Positions 25,425 to 35,084 of a stretch of 64,000 nt of DNA are shown one piece after another. The stretch spans positions 22,392-86,391 of the forward strand of contig CAMJHQ010000015.1 of NCBI GenBank assembly GCA_946405625.1, written 5' to 3'. The first letter of the stretch is position 1; each line of letters starts with the position of its first letter. The position numbers and the translations under genes are program-made. The DNA comes from an uncultured Lachnospiraceae bacterium. Lineage in GTDB: Bacteria > Bacillota > Clostridia > Lachnospirales > Lachnospiraceae. Below the pieces are notes generated by a model. The model was not told the DNA's origin, did no database searches, and saw only the letters and a program-made list of their open reading frames with translations.

Positions 25425-27884
25425 CTACTCAGCTTCCTCTTTCTTTATCTCTCCCAGGAGCTTCGCCATCTTTACAACCCTTGTTGCACTTTGAAGCACC
25501 TTCTCTTCACTGAGTTTTCCTTTTTTAATTGCATCATGAATATCATCATAATCTGCCTTTGAACCCGGCATAAAAAGATCTCCTCCGGCATCGATAACAT
25601 CCGGTGCATGAGCAATGTCATATTTACATGTATCATCGGCACCTGCGGCACGAACAACCCAGTCAGTCATGATAATTCCCTCATGACCGAATTCTGTACG
25701 AAGGACATCCTCTGTAAGTACACTGGAATGTGAAGTATGTACTCCGTTAACAAGATTATAAGAAGTCATGACTGCCTTTGGTGCAGCATCTCTGATACAG
25801 ATTTCAAAGCCCTTCAGATATATATCTCTGAGAGTTCTCTCACTAAGTACACTGTTATTCTGGAATCTGTTATATTCCTGATTGTTTGCTGCGAAATGTT
25901 TGATAGTAACTCCACAGCCCTTATGCTTCTGGACTCCTTTTGTAATAGCTGCTGACATAAGTCCGCTGATCAGAGGATCCTCCGAATAATATTCGAAGTT
26001 TCTTCCGCATCTGATATCTCTATGAATATTAAGTGCAGGTGCAAGCCAGAGCTGAACACCGAACATTTCCATTTCTTCTCCTACTATGTCGCCGCACGCT
26101 TCTGCAAGCTCAACATTGAAGCTCTGCGCGATAGCCGTTCCGATCGGTATTGCAGTCGCATACTGATGATATATTTCCGCACCCTTTTTAGGTCTTGATG
26201 ACATACTGAGAATCTTGGATACCGGCTTCGGCATCAATTCACGTACTGATTCAAGCAGCGCCGAATCACCGACTACGTGAACACCCTTATCGTCCTTTGT
26301 ATAATGCTTGCTGATTCTGATACCTGCCGGTCCATCTGCCATACAAAGCGTAGGTATGCCCTTATCCTCAAAGCCCATTGCTGTCTGTCCTGCAGCACCC
26401 GCTACAGTGAAGCCTGCATTTCCTACAATAGCTGAAAGACCATTCTTGGAATTGTAATGACCAAGTGTCAGATTTATGACTTCCTTCATCGGAAGCTCTC
26501 GCAGGCTCTCATCAATTTCCGTACTTCTCTCATAATTGATTGAAACCTCGGAAATGCTTGCCGGACTGAGCGTTACGATCTTTAAGCCCTCCAGATTCCA
26601 GATATCATCATCGTATCCTATCTTCTTCTCAGGCTTCCAGTCATTAAACTGAGGCTTATCAAAGAGATTCTTTACCTTCTTAACGACAAGCTCTTTCTCA
26701 ACTTTTACCGCTCCCGCTTTCACGGTATTTATGCTGTCATTTCCGACTCTCAGGATATAATCACCCGGCTCAAGTATGTAAGCAGCATCCTCTGTACTGT
26801 AGGATGCAATATCCTTCATTGAGAAGCTGACCGATACCTTCTCATTCTCACCCGGAAGAATCTCATCGGTCTTTCCGAAGCCTGCAAGAACCTGGTAAGG
26901 CTGATCAAGTTTTCCATCCGGAACCGATACATAAACCTGTACAACTTCTTTACCTGTAAAGGCTCCTGTATTCCGAACCACTGTATCAACAGTTACGACA
27001 TCCTTTGCAATAGATATTTCAGGCTTTTCAATCTCGAATGAACTGTACGAAAGTCCGAATCCGAACGGATAAAGCTGTTTTTCTCCAACCGTATCGAAAT
27101 ATCTGTATCCGACATAGATACCTTCTTTATATTCCGTATCATCCTTCTCGCCGAATGATCCGATCCTTGGATACTTATCCCATGCAGTCCATGTAGTAGC
27201 AAGCTTTCCTGAAGGATTTGATCTTCCCAGAACAATATCCGCAAAGGTATCACCTATCTTTACTCCGAGCTGTGAAAGGATCAATATATTCTTCACATAA
27301 CCGAGCTCCGATATATCAACCACACCACCTGTGTTGAGCACGAGCATAAAGTTCTCATATTTCTCATTGCATATAGCAATATCTCTTTTTTCAGTATCAG
27401 TCAGAAGGATATCGCCCTTGACTCCGCTTCTGTCACTGCCTTCCCCGGATATTCTCGAAAGAACATATATAGCAGTCTTACATTCAGCGTTGATCGGAAT
27501 CTCATATTCCGGTTCAGTCATTATGCGTCCCATAGCAAAGTTAATAACATCCGCATGATTTTCTTTTGCTTCTTTCTTGATATTCTCAAGAAATTCCTCT
27601 TTCGCTGCAGCTGCTACCTCGTCGTATCTGTCAAGCCATTCACCGGTTATTACTCGGAAGCCCGCACGTTCGAGTCCCTTCTCAACGGTAACATAGAATC
27701 TGGAATTCACCTCACCCGAACCGGTTCCTCCCTTTATAGTATTTCGTGCTCCGTTACCATATAATGCAATATCCGAAGATGCGGAAAGTGGAAAATGTCC
27801 GTCTTTCTTAAGAAGAACCGCACACTCAGCACCGAATCTTCTCATTATCCTGTTATGCTTACGCTCGTGATCCTCTAAACCCAT
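25425..27884 (-). CDS. Domain-permuted GH3 beta-glucosidase, cytoplasmic
   Basis: 819 residues with GH3 domains in reversed order. The alpha/beta sandwich domain and fibronectin-III-like region come first (GGVVDISELGYV, SNPSGKLATTW, YPFGFGLSYSSF, VQVYVSVP, PGDYILRVG). The (beta/alpha)8 barrel follows from about residue 490 (GIPTLCMADGPAGIR, APALNIHRDIRCGRNFEYYSEDP, KHFAANNQEYNR). The nucleophile is Asp741 in IIMTDW. The same swap is known for Butyrivibrio and Ruminococcus beta-glucosidases. There is no signal peptide, so it acts on imported cello- or other gluco-oligosaccharides. It begins 2 bp after the GGDEF-EAL gene, implying one transcript. GGAGAG precedes the ATG. Confidence 0.92.
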   Translation of the reverse strand: MGLEDHERKHNRIMRRFGAECAVLLKKDGHFPLSASSDIALYGNGARNTIKGGTGSGEVNSRFYVTVEKGLERAGFRVITGEWLDRYDEVAAAAKEEFLENIKKEAKENHADVINFAMGRIMTEPEYEIPINAECKTAIYVLSRISGEGSDRSGVKGDILLTDTEKRDIAICNEKYENFMLVLNTGGVVDISELGYVKNILILSQLGVKIGDTFADIVLGRSNPSGKLATTWTAWDKYPRIGSFGEKDDTEYKEGIYVGYRYFDTVGEKQLYPFGFGLSYSSFEIEKPEISIAKDVVTVDTVVRNTGAFTGKEVVQVYVSVPDGKLDQPYQVLAGFGKTDEILPGENEKVSVSFSMKDIASYSTEDAAYILEPGDYILRVGNDSINTVKAGAVKVEKELVVKKVKNLFDKPQFNDWKPEKKIGYDDDIWNLEGLKIVTLSPASISEVSINYERSTEIDESLRELPMKEVINLTLGHYNSKNGLSAIVGNAGFTVAGAAGQTAMGFEDKGIPTLCMADGPAGIRISKHYTKDDKGVHVVGDSALLESVRELMPKPVSKILSMSSRPKKGAEIYHQYATAIPIGTAIAQSFNVELAEACGDIVGEEMEMFGVQLWLAPALNIHRDIRCGRNFEYYSEDPLISGLMSAAITKGVQKHKGCGVTIKHFAANNQEYNRFQNNSVLSERTLRDIYLKGFEICIRDAAPKAVMTSYNLVNGVHTSHSSVLTEDVLRTEFGHEGIIMTDWVVRAAGADDTCKYDIAHAPDVIDAGGDLFMPGSKADYDDIHDAIKKGKLSEEKVLQSATRVVKMAKLLGEIKKEEAE

Positions 27885-27886
27885 TG

Positions 27887-30559
27887 CTACTCTCCTTTTA
27901 TATTATAATATCTTCTCTCTATCCTCTTCTCAAACTCCCTCTTAGGAAGCGGTTTGTCGTACATAAACCCCTGTGCGTAATCACAATCGTTATCAAGCAG
28001 CATCTTCAGCTGCTGCTCGGTTTCGACACCCTCAACAATACATTCCATTCCGAGCTCCCTTGCCATTGCGACCACATATTTAAACATAGTATATCTTGAA
28101 CTTACATCCTTATCTTCTCCTGTTGGAAGAAAACTTCTGTCAATCTTTATAACATTCCACGGAAGCTCTCTGAGCAGATTAAGTGATGAATAACCTACAC
28201 CGAAATCATCCACTGCCGTAAAAATGCCATAAGTCTGAAGTCCGTTTACAACTCTTCTCAGATCACTGAAGCCGACATCTGATGTTGTCTCCGTTAGTTC
28301 AATTTCAATACAGCTATGCGGTATCTCATGCCTGTCAACGATCTTCAGTATTGACTGAAGAAGATTTCTGTTGATCATATGCTTTCTGGAAAGGTTGATC
28401 GAAATCCTGACTACATGTCTTCCTTCTTTCATCCATTTATGAATATCTCTGCAGACATGTTCTATCATATAGAAATCCAGTTTACAGATATCATCCGTTT
28501 CCTCCAGCATCGGAATGAAATCAGCAGGAAAAACGACCTCCCCGCCATGATTCCATCTGCATAAAGCTTCCGCACCAACCAGTTCACCGGTTTTTATATT
28601 TACCTTAGGCTGATAATAAACTTCAAATTCTTCATTTCTCAGAGCCTCAGGGAACAACTGCTGAACCTTCATGTTCTTCTCTTTGTCCATAAGAAGCTCA
28701 TTATCATAAAATACTATACGTTGATTACCGCCGTTCTGTGCCGTCTGATATGCGGTTATGATCTTACCCATAATATCACTCGGATGATGTATCACATAAC
28801 CCTTCGGCACCCTGAAAACACCTGCACTTGCAGATACACTCACACATTTTCCCTCTGAAGAATCATATACAATATTTGCTTCAGTTAAGAAATTGAGCAC
28901 ATTTCCTATCTGTCTTTCTCCGCAGATACATACAAAGTTATCACCACCGAGTCTGCAGGCAATACCCTCATCTCCTATGATATCCGTCAAGGTATCAAAA
29001 TGACTCTTCATTACCTTATCTCCGAGAATCCTGCCGATTTCACTGTTTACAAGGGTAAAATGTCTGAGATTATATCTTATGGCAGCTTTTCCTGCCATAT
29101 TGTTTCGATTTTCCTCTGCCATGATATATTTATACAGGCTTCGGAGATTCATATATCCATTCTCATCATAGAAGGTCAGCTCTTCAACTCTACGGTTCAA
29201 TCGATTACGATTGATATAGCTTAATGTTGCCCTCATTATGAGATCGATTCTCCATCTTTCATCCTCTGTAAGAGGCTTCTCATCCGGTAACATATATATA
29301 TGCATAGCTACAACGGATTGAACGCTGCTGACGGATCTGAGAGTCATCACCTCTACCCCTTCTGCTCCTGAATCATAACAGCATATGGTTTCCCCTCCAT
29401 CATCAGATTCTTCAACCGGATTTTTGAAAACACGCGTTACGGCTTTTGACACTCTGAACATTAAACACAGTTCTTTCAGAATACTCTCAATAAGCGTAAC
29501 ATCTGCTTCTTCCAGATCTGTCATGGCAGAAATCAGTCTTGAAAATAGTCGGTAGAATTCAACAACTTTGCCGTCGATCATTTCCGAATTTTCAGGATTA
29601 TTCAGTGAATCCTTCCTGATTTCTTCAGCCTTCTTTATAACATCCCTTTTGTTTGCGTACATTTCCTTATCTGCACGCTTAAAAACATCATTCAGACATT
29701 TATCCTTATCCGGGTCAAATTCAGCCATTCCGTATGACACTGTAGATTTACCGTCTTTCAGATTGGCAGCCTGAATCCTGTCAAATTCATTTATCAGATT
29801 AATGCGGTTTTCGTATTCATCCTCTTCAAGGATTACAACAAATTCGTCTCCTCCGTATCTATAAACATCACTCCGGGTAAAAACGTCACTCAGCACCTTG
29901 CTGGCATTCTTTATAAATGCATCTCCCGCGCTGTGGCCATAACTGTCATTAACCTTTTTCAGCTCGTTGATATCGCATACGATAAGAGCAAATTCCTTCT
30001 GTGACTTATCGGCAATCCGCTTATCAATTTCTTCTTCCTTCTGCGAGAAATATCTCTTATTTCCTGCACCGGTAAGCGAATCATGATTTGCAAGCGAGAT
30101 AGCCTCATCTGCAACAGCCCTGAGGTCCGATTCCTTATGTTTCTCTGCATCTACATTGGTAACCGCAAATATCATATAGTCAGGATTATCTCCTGCACGA
30201 ACAGCATTGAGAATAACATATTGCGGCCGGCCATCAAGCATGAGCCTGTAATTGAGGAAATACTTGCCCGTTTCCTCAACTCCCTTCAGAACAGCCTCCT
30301 TCTTCATAGCCTCAGCCATCATTGGATAATCCTCGGAATAAATGTCACGCTTCATATTTTCCTGCGCTTCCTTAAAGAAGTCCTTACCGATCGTGCTGAT
30401 CTTCAGGCGCGCATATTCCATGCTTGCACTATATTCCTCATATTCGTTGGTTATCATATTTACGTAATAAATAACCTCATATTTATCCGCGAGTGCTCTG
30501 GCAATTTCGATGTATTTACCGTCATTCAGATTTTCATTTGTGATATTCTCACCCAACAT
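27887..30559 (-). CDS. GGDEF-EAL protein with a PAS-like input and a second degenerate GGDEF
   Basis: 890 residues from the ATG at 30559 (GGAGGGG five bases upstream). The order is a PAS-like input (about 15-140), an intact GGDEF at 236-240 (RYGGDEFVVI) with ANHDSLTGAGNKR before it, a linker/GAF-like region (about 330-475), a degenerate GGDEF (RLGGDNFVCI) and an EAL domain starting at Glu664 in GAEALCRW. The EAL has ELTETTSD, DDFGVGYSSL, IKIDRSF and VEGVETEQQ, so c-di-GMP hydrolysis is expected; the first GGDEF may make c-di-GMP. No membrane segment. Co-transcribed with the permuted GH3 glucosidase. Confidence 0.9.
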   Translation of the reverse strand: MLGENITNENLNDGKYIEIARALADKYEVIYYVNMITNEYEEYSASMEYARLKISTIGKDFFKEAQENMKRDIYSEDYPMMAEAMKKEAVLKGVEETGKYFLNYRLMLDGRPQYVILNAVRAGDNPDYMIFAVTNVDAEKHKESDLRAVADEAISLANHDSLTGAGNKRYFSQKEEEIDKRIADKSQKEFALIVCDINELKKVNDSYGHSAGDAFIKNASKVLSDVFTRSDVYRYGGDEFVVILEEDEYENRINLINEFDRIQAANLKDGKSTVSYGMAEFDPDKDKCLNDVFKRADKEMYANKRDVIKKAEEIRKDSLNNPENSEMIDGKVVEFYRLFSRLISAMTDLEEADVTLIESILKELCLMFRVSKAVTRVFKNPVEESDDGGETICCYDSGAEGVEVMTLRSVSSVQSVVAMHIYMLPDEKPLTEDERWRIDLIMRATLSYINRNRLNRRVEELTFYDENGYMNLRSLYKYIMAEENRNNMAGKAAIRYNLRHFTLVNSEIGRILGDKVMKSHFDTLTDIIGDEGIACRLGGDNFVCICGERQIGNVLNFLTEANIVYDSSEGKCVSVSASAGVFRVPKGYVIHHPSDIMGKIITAYQTAQNGGNQRIVFYDNELLMDKEKNMKVQQLFPEALRNEEFEVYYQPKVNIKTGELVGAEALCRWNHGGEVVFPADFIPMLEETDDICKLDFYMIEHVCRDIHKWMKEGRHVVRISINLSRKHMINRNLLQSILKIVDRHEIPHSCIEIELTETTSDVGFSDLRRVVNGLQTYGIFTAVDDFGVGYSSLNLLRELPWNVIKIDRSFLPTGEDKDVSSRYTMFKYVVAMARELGMECIVEGVETEQQLKMLLDNDCDYAQGFMYDKPLPKREFEKRIERRYYNIKGE

Positions 30560-30647
30560 AAGAACCCCTCCAAAGTGAAAATGCGTACACCTATTCATAA
30601 TTATACAGATAATATGTTCATCTTTCCACTAAAAATGCACGAATACA

Positions 30648-31541
30648 TCAGATAGAAGCCCATTTTTTCCTATATTCGGTCGGGGAGCTTTCAAAAAACT
30701 TTTTGAACACCTCCGACATATAACTGACGCCGTTAAATCCGGTGATCATCGCGATATCTGAGAGTGACATATTTGATGACCTGAGATACTCCGCAACCTT
30801 CCGGCATCTGAAATGCATTACATAATTTATCGGGGACTCACCAACGAACTGATTAAAGAGATTATTGCAAAGTGATTTACTTATATGTGCACTATCGGCA
30901 ATCTGAGACAGTGTAATATTATCCTTGTATGACTCTGAAATAAAGAACATCATACTCTTGAAAAGATGCATCCTCGGATCCACTGTCTGTTCCTCTTCGA
31001 TTATGTAATAACGTGCAGCTCCTTTAAGAATATAATCCCATAGCATAAATAAATTCTTGGTTACCGCAAAAGCATCTCCTCTTATTTCCGGCAGTCCCAT
31101 CATTATATTAAATACATCCTCAGCATATTCATTGTTTTTAAAAAAACGTATATAACCCAGATCCTTGTTTTCAATGATCGGTCTGATTGCCTGCATTTCA
31201 ACCAATACAGAAGATTGAAGGATGCTTGGATGAACTACAAATATCACATATTTCGCAACTTCATCATCTACGCATATGCTGTAATGTATCTGATTGGAAT
31301 TCACAAAGATCGTATCACCCGGACGAAGATTTACCGTTCTTCCGTTTACCGAATAAGCCATATTCCCGGATTTCACCGCTACTATTTCCACATCCTCATG
31401 AAAATGGGGAACCCTTTCCCACGTTACATGCGGCGCAACCCATCCATCATATATATAAGATGGGAACGTCGGATTGTCATAATTTACTATTTCAGAACCG
31501 TCTTCACGTTTTACGATCAAGCCTCTTACTTCAGGATTCAT
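30648..31541 (-). CDS. AraC family regulator with cupin sensor
   Basis: 297 residues. The N-terminal cupin (about 30-120) has PHFHEDVEIVAVKSG and LRPGDTIFVNSNQIH, the usual sugar-sensing pocket. The C-terminal HTH pair includes ITLSQIADSAHISKSLCNNLFNQF, SLSDIAMITGF and SPTEYRKKW. GGAG precedes the ATG. It is divergent from an ABC-2 exporter across 296 bp that contain a 42-bp palindrome, and lies 88 bp upstream of the GGDEF-EAL/GH3 pair, so it may control either or both. Confidence 0.9.
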   Translation of the reverse strand: MNPEVRGLIVKREDGSEIVNYDNPTFPSYIYDGWVAPHVTWERVPHFHEDVEIVAVKSGNMAYSVNGRTVNLRPGDTIFVNSNQIHYSICVDDEVAKYVIFVVHPSILQSSVLVEMQAIRPIIENKDLGYIRFFKNNEYAEDVFNIMMGLPEIRGDAFAVTKNLFMLWDYILKGAARYYIIEEEQTVDPRMHLFKSMMFFISESYKDNITLSQIADSAHISKSLCNNLFNQFVGESPINYVMHFRCRKVAEYLRSSNMSLSDIAMITGFNGVSYMSEVFKKFFESSPTEYRKKWASI

Positions 31542-31628
31542 GTTGTACTCCTTTGTTTTATTTTTTTGAAAAAAAATGACTTCACTACCGTTTTGTCATA
31601 GAATCCGACCTTCAACTATATTCCATCA

Positions 31629-31670
31629 TTTTATAACAATATTCCACACCTGTGTAATATTGTTATAAAA
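31629..31670. promoter_or_regulatory. 42-bp near-perfect palindrome between AraC and ABC genes
   Basis: Arms TTATAACAATATT (31631-31643) and AATATTGTTATAA (31656-31668), flanked by TT and AA, with a small inner CACA/TGTG symmetry. Either an operator dyad for a regulator or a cruciform/bidirectional terminator. The remaining gap shows no gene. Confidence 0.7.
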
Positions 31671-31837
31671 GTCTGGGATTTCAAGGGTATTTTTTTCTAT
31701 TTACGTACAATATACTTATACCATCAAGATAAATCAAGTACAAATTCAGGACGTCCAAAAAATGATTTGTTACTTAATTATTTTCATAAATTCTGTCAAA
31801 CAGACTGTGAGATGAAAATTATTCGGAGGAAAAATTT

Positions 31838-32785
31838 ATGGCTGAAAAAGCAATTATTATGAATAACATTTGCAAAGACTTTAAAGTCCTCAACCGACAT
31901 GAAGGACTTAAAGGCAGTATACAGGATCTTTTCTCAAGAGATTATAAAACAGTATCTGCCGTAAAAAATGTATCCCTTTCCATAGACCGTGGCGAGATTA
32001 TCGGTTATCTCGGACCTAATGGTGCAGGAAAGTCCACAACAATAAAGATAATGACCGGAGTACTGGAACCGACATCGGGCGAGATCCTTGTAAACGGAAC
32101 AGTTCCATATAAAAACCGTACTAAGAACGCTGAAAATATCGGGGTAGTTTTCGGGCAGCGAAGCCAGCTTTGGTGGTCACTTCCGCTGATTGAATCTTTT
32201 AAACTTCTCAGAGATATATACATGGTTCCCGAACAGGAATATAAAGATACTCTTGAGCTTTACAGTTCGCTGGTCGACATGTCACCGATCCTTCATAAGA
32301 CGGTAAGACAGATGTCTCTCGGCCAGAGAACCTTAAGTGATATACTCGCTGCATTTCTTCATAATCCATCGATCGTTTTCCTTGACGAACCAACCATCGG
32401 TCTCGATGTATCCATGAAGGCTAAGATACGTTCTCTTATCAACGGACTCAATCACGAGAAGAACACAACCGTAATCCTTACAACTCATGATATGGGTGAT
32501 GTAGATGCACTTTGCAAGAGGATCGTTATCATTGATAAGGGACAGAAAATATATGACAATGATATCAGTCATCTGAAAAACTATTTCGGTTCATACAGGA
32601 CACTGAGACTCAAGACAAAGGGCGGTGTCTGGGAAGAGCAGCTTATAGATGAGAAGCACACAGACATCATGAAGATCATCATGAAAAGAAGTGCCGAAAC
32701 GAAGGTTGAGGATATACAGCTTCTCGAAATCTCAACCGAAGAAGTTATCAAGAAAATATACGAAGGAGAAGAGAAAGCATCATGA
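31838..32785 (+). CDS. ABC-2 type transporter ATP-binding protein
   Basis: 315 residues. It has Walker A GPNGAGKST, a Q-loop near VVFGQRSQLWW, a signature MSLGQR, Walker B SIVFLDEPTIGLD and the switch TTHDMGD. This layout (long N-terminal stretch MNNICKDFKVLNR and W-rich Q-loop) is typical of the ATPases paired with DUF990-type ABC-2 permeases. GGAGG precedes the ATG. The next permease starts 4 bp before its stop, so translation is coupled. Substrate unknown; these exporters move drugs, lipids or polysaccharides. Confidence 0.93.
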   Translation: MAEKAIIMNNICKDFKVLNRHEGLKGSIQDLFSRDYKTVSAVKNVSLSIDRGEIIGYLGPNGAGKSTTIKIMTGVLEPTSGEILVNGTVPYKNRTKNAENIGVVFGQRSQLWWSLPLIESFKLLRDIYMVPEQEYKDTLELYSSLVDMSPILHKTVRQMSLGQRTLSDILAAFLHNPSIVFLDEPTIGLDVSMKAKIRSLINGLNHEKNTTVILTTHDMGDVDALCKRIVIIDKGQKIYDNDISHLKNYFGSYRTLRLKTKGGVWEEQLIDEKHTDIMKIIMKRSAETKVEDIQLLEISTEEVIKKIYEGEEKAS

Positions 32786-33591
32786 ACATAAAGAAAAGTC
32801 TTGCTCTGACACGTGTCGGAATCATGGAGAGCCTGCATTTTCGTCTGGGAACCTTCGTCACGTTGTTCGGAAATCTGACATATCTTGTGCTCGTCTACCA
32901 TCTGTGGAAAGCTATATATGCTTCATCAGGAACCAACATGGTAAACGGCATGACATTTACAGATACGATAATATATCTGATCCTTGCCACTGCACTTTTC
33001 AACTTTCTGGAAATGTTTATGGTATGGGATCTTAGCCGAAGCATCCAGTCAGGAAAAATCATACTGGATCTTCTTAAACCTATGAGCTTCCGCAAATTCA
33101 TGTTCTGGAATTATTCGGGATCGCATGTAATATCTTTTGTACTTACATTTACCCCAACCTTCCTGATCGTTATGTGGCTCACTCACGGTGCTATTCCGAT
33201 AGGGCTGAATCTTATATATTTTGCCGTATCGACTGTACTTGCACTGCTTGTAAACTTTAACATAGAAATGCTTGTTGCGACGATATGTCTATATACAGAG
33301 TCAACCTGGGGTATCAATATAGTGAAGGAGACTATTGTCCTGCTTCTCTCAGGAGCTACAATCCCACTCGCATTTTTCCCGGAAACTCTGAGGCACATAG
33401 TAGATATGCTGCCTTTCCGTGCAGTATATGATGTACCTCTCACGATTCTTCTAAGAAAGAACGGATCCGATACCTTTACCGGAATGCTCACACTTATAGC
33501 TTTTCAGATGGGATGGGCAATAATACTCACCATCCTCAGCAATCTTTTCTGGAATCATTCCGTAAAGAAAATAACAGTTAACGGAGGTTGA
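32782..33591 (+). CDS. ABC-2 type permease, subunit 1
   Basis: 269 residues with about six hydrophobic segments and no signal peptide. It belongs to the DUF990-like ABC-2 permeases: a short N-terminal helix, then LTYLVLVYHLWKAIY, a long cytoplasmic stretch IQSGKIILDLLKPMSF, and later membrane helices. It overlaps the ATPase gene by 4 bp and is followed 3 bp later by the second permease, so the three form one transporter (two different permeases plus an ATPase dimer). Confidence 0.88.
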   Translation: MNIKKSLALTRVGIMESLHFRLGTFVTLFGNLTYLVLVYHLWKAIYASSGTNMVNGMTFTDTIIYLILATALFNFLEMFMVWDLSRSIQSGKIILDLLKPMSFRKFMFWNYSGSHVISFVLTFTPTFLIVMWLTHGAIPIGLNLIYFAVSTVLALLVNFNIEMLVATICLYTESTWGINIVKETIVLLLSGATIPLAFFPETLRHIVDMLPFRAVYDVPLTILLRKNGSDTFTGMLTLIAFQMGWAIILTILSNLFWNHSVKKITVNGG

Positions 33592-33594
33592 TCA

Positions 33595-34437
33595 ATGAAC
33601 GCAGTTATAACTAAGGAAATGCTTTCCGAACCGGTAAAGCACCGTGGTCTGCACTTCTACATCTCAATATATAAAAAGATCCTTGTCCAGGATCTGAAGA
33701 GTAAAATGAGCTATCGTGCAGACTTTATCATATCTACAATCGGTATGGTAATGACTAATGTCGCAGGTTTCATATCATTTATGATCCTATTTCATAACTT
33801 CCCGACTATCAACGGCTGGGATTACTACCACATGCTGTTTCTGTACGGCTTCTCGCTTCTGGCGCTCACTCCTGTACAGTGTTTCTTCGATAACAACTGG
33901 AGCCTCAGAATGGCCGTACAAAGCGGCGACTTTATCAAATACTGTTTCAGACCGATAAATATATTCTTCTATTTCATATCAGAAGTATTTGATGTCAAAG
34001 GTCTCGGACAGTTTGCTTTCGGAGCAGGAACTTTGATATATGCATGGAGTCATATCGGACTTCCGGTTACTGTACCGATCATTCTGAAACTACTTTTATA
34101 TCTTTTTACGGCATCTCTTTTCATGATATCCATCATGAATTTTGCAGCCGCAACCTGCTTCTGGATTCAGGGATCGGGATATGTCATGGTAATTCTTTTC
34201 AGATTCAAGGATTTCGCAAAATATCCGGCAACCATATTTCACGGCTTCTTCAAGTTTGTATTTACCTTTATCATACCGGTTGCCTTCATAGCATACTACC
34301 CAAGTATGGCACTACTTGCGCCTGATGACATCCCGCTCCTGACTATACTTGCGCCATTTATAGGTATATTATTCTTCTATCTCAGCTATAAATTCTGGAT
34401 GCTCGGCGTAAGAAGATATGACTTTACCGGATCATGA
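33595..34437 (+). CDS. ABC-2 type permease, subunit 2
   Basis: 280 residues with six hydrophobic segments. Like its partner it carries a charged cytoplasmic loop between helices 2 and 3 (MAVQSGDFIKYCFRPINIFF), the DUF990 hallmark. GGAGG lies in the end of the preceding gene. Last gene of the exporter; about 50 bp then separate it from a PASTA protein. Confidence 0.88.
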   Translation: MNAVITKEMLSEPVKHRGLHFYISIYKKILVQDLKSKMSYRADFIISTIGMVMTNVAGFISFMILFHNFPTINGWDYYHMLFLYGFSLLALTPVQCFFDNNWSLRMAVQSGDFIKYCFRPINIFFYFISEVFDVKGLGQFAFGAGTLIYAWSHIGLPVTVPIILKLLLYLFTASLFMISIMNFAAATCFWIQGSGYVMVILFRFKDFAKYPATIFHGFFKFVFTFIIPVAFIAYYPSMALLAPDDIPLLTILAPFIGILFFYLSYKFWMLGVRRYDFTGS

Positions 34438-34488
34438 TGTGACCAATTTATAAATTTGTGGTATACTGACTCTCGGAGGGTCTGTACC

Positions 34489-34824
34489 ATGAGCCGGAAA
34501 AGAAAAATGATTTTACTGACATTGATCCTGATAATAGCCTCCGGTGCTGTTATCTCAGGAATCATTGTCAATAATATAAAAGGAGAAAAGACTGAATCTA
34601 CCGAAGCCCCCCACACAATATTATATGTGTATATGCCTGATTTAGTGGGACACATGGAAGATTCAGCCTTTTCCAAGCTAAATGATATTGGGTTTTATAA
34701 TATCAAAATCGAGTACGAAAAAACAGGTTCATCGGAAGCAGGAAGGGTAAACAGACAAAGTATCCCGCCAAACGCAACTGTTGGTACCGATTTTGAAATT
34801 ATCCTATACATTGAGGAGCCGTGA
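34489..34824 (+). CDS. Single-PASTA membrane protein
   Basis: 111 residues from the ATG at 34489, set by GGAGGG. A basic N terminus (SRKRK) and one membrane segment (about 8-27) are followed by a short linker and one PASTA domain (about 48-111: MPDLVGHMEDSAFSKLNDIGF, then NRQSIPPNATVG). PASTA units normally come in series at the end of PknB-type kinases or class B PBPs and bind muropeptides. A lone anchored unit is unusual and could modulate such proteins. It may be read through from the ABC exporter. Confidence 0.8.
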   Translation: MSRKRKMILLTLILIIASGAVISGIIVNNIKGEKTESTEAPHTILYVYMPDLVGHMEDSAFSKLNDIGFYNIKIEYEKTGSSEAGRVNRQSIPPNATVGTDFEIILYIEEP

Positions 34825-34828
34825 GGTT

Positions 34829-34872
34829 CTGCAGTTTTTCAACTGCAGGCACTCTATACCTCCTCTTTTTTT
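34829..34872 (+). terminator. Terminator after the PASTA gene
   Basis: Perfect 8-bp stem CTGCAGTT/AACTGCAG (34829-34848), extended by an outer GAGG/CCTC pairing, and followed by a T-run at 34863-34872. Confidence 0.65.
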
Positions 34873-35010
34873 TCGGTCTTTTCAGCACCTGACCTTGATG
34901 TAATCATAATAAAACTGCTCGAAAAGAGGAATGCAAATACTATACCAAGACCGATGTTTTTAAAAACGATGCTCCATCAAGCAGATCTCTCAGCCTCTCT
35001 CAATCTAAAA
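34854..35010 (-). pseudogene. Remnant of a membrane protein C terminus
   Basis: Minus-strand translation gives a convincing membrane helix and charged tail (NIGLGIVFAFLFSSSFIMIT, then EKTEKKEEV and stop at 34854). An overlapping frame just upstream gives ERLRDLLDGASF. The two pieces would join through a single frameshift, and no start codon or ribosome binding site is present. It looks like the decayed end of a multi-helix transporter; the family is not identified. Confidence 0.45.
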
Positions 35011-35084
35011 CGAATAATACATTATTCTGAATTTAAAAGATGTTTGCTGTTGTAAATGGCCGTTAAATTGTCGTGAGCGGTAAT

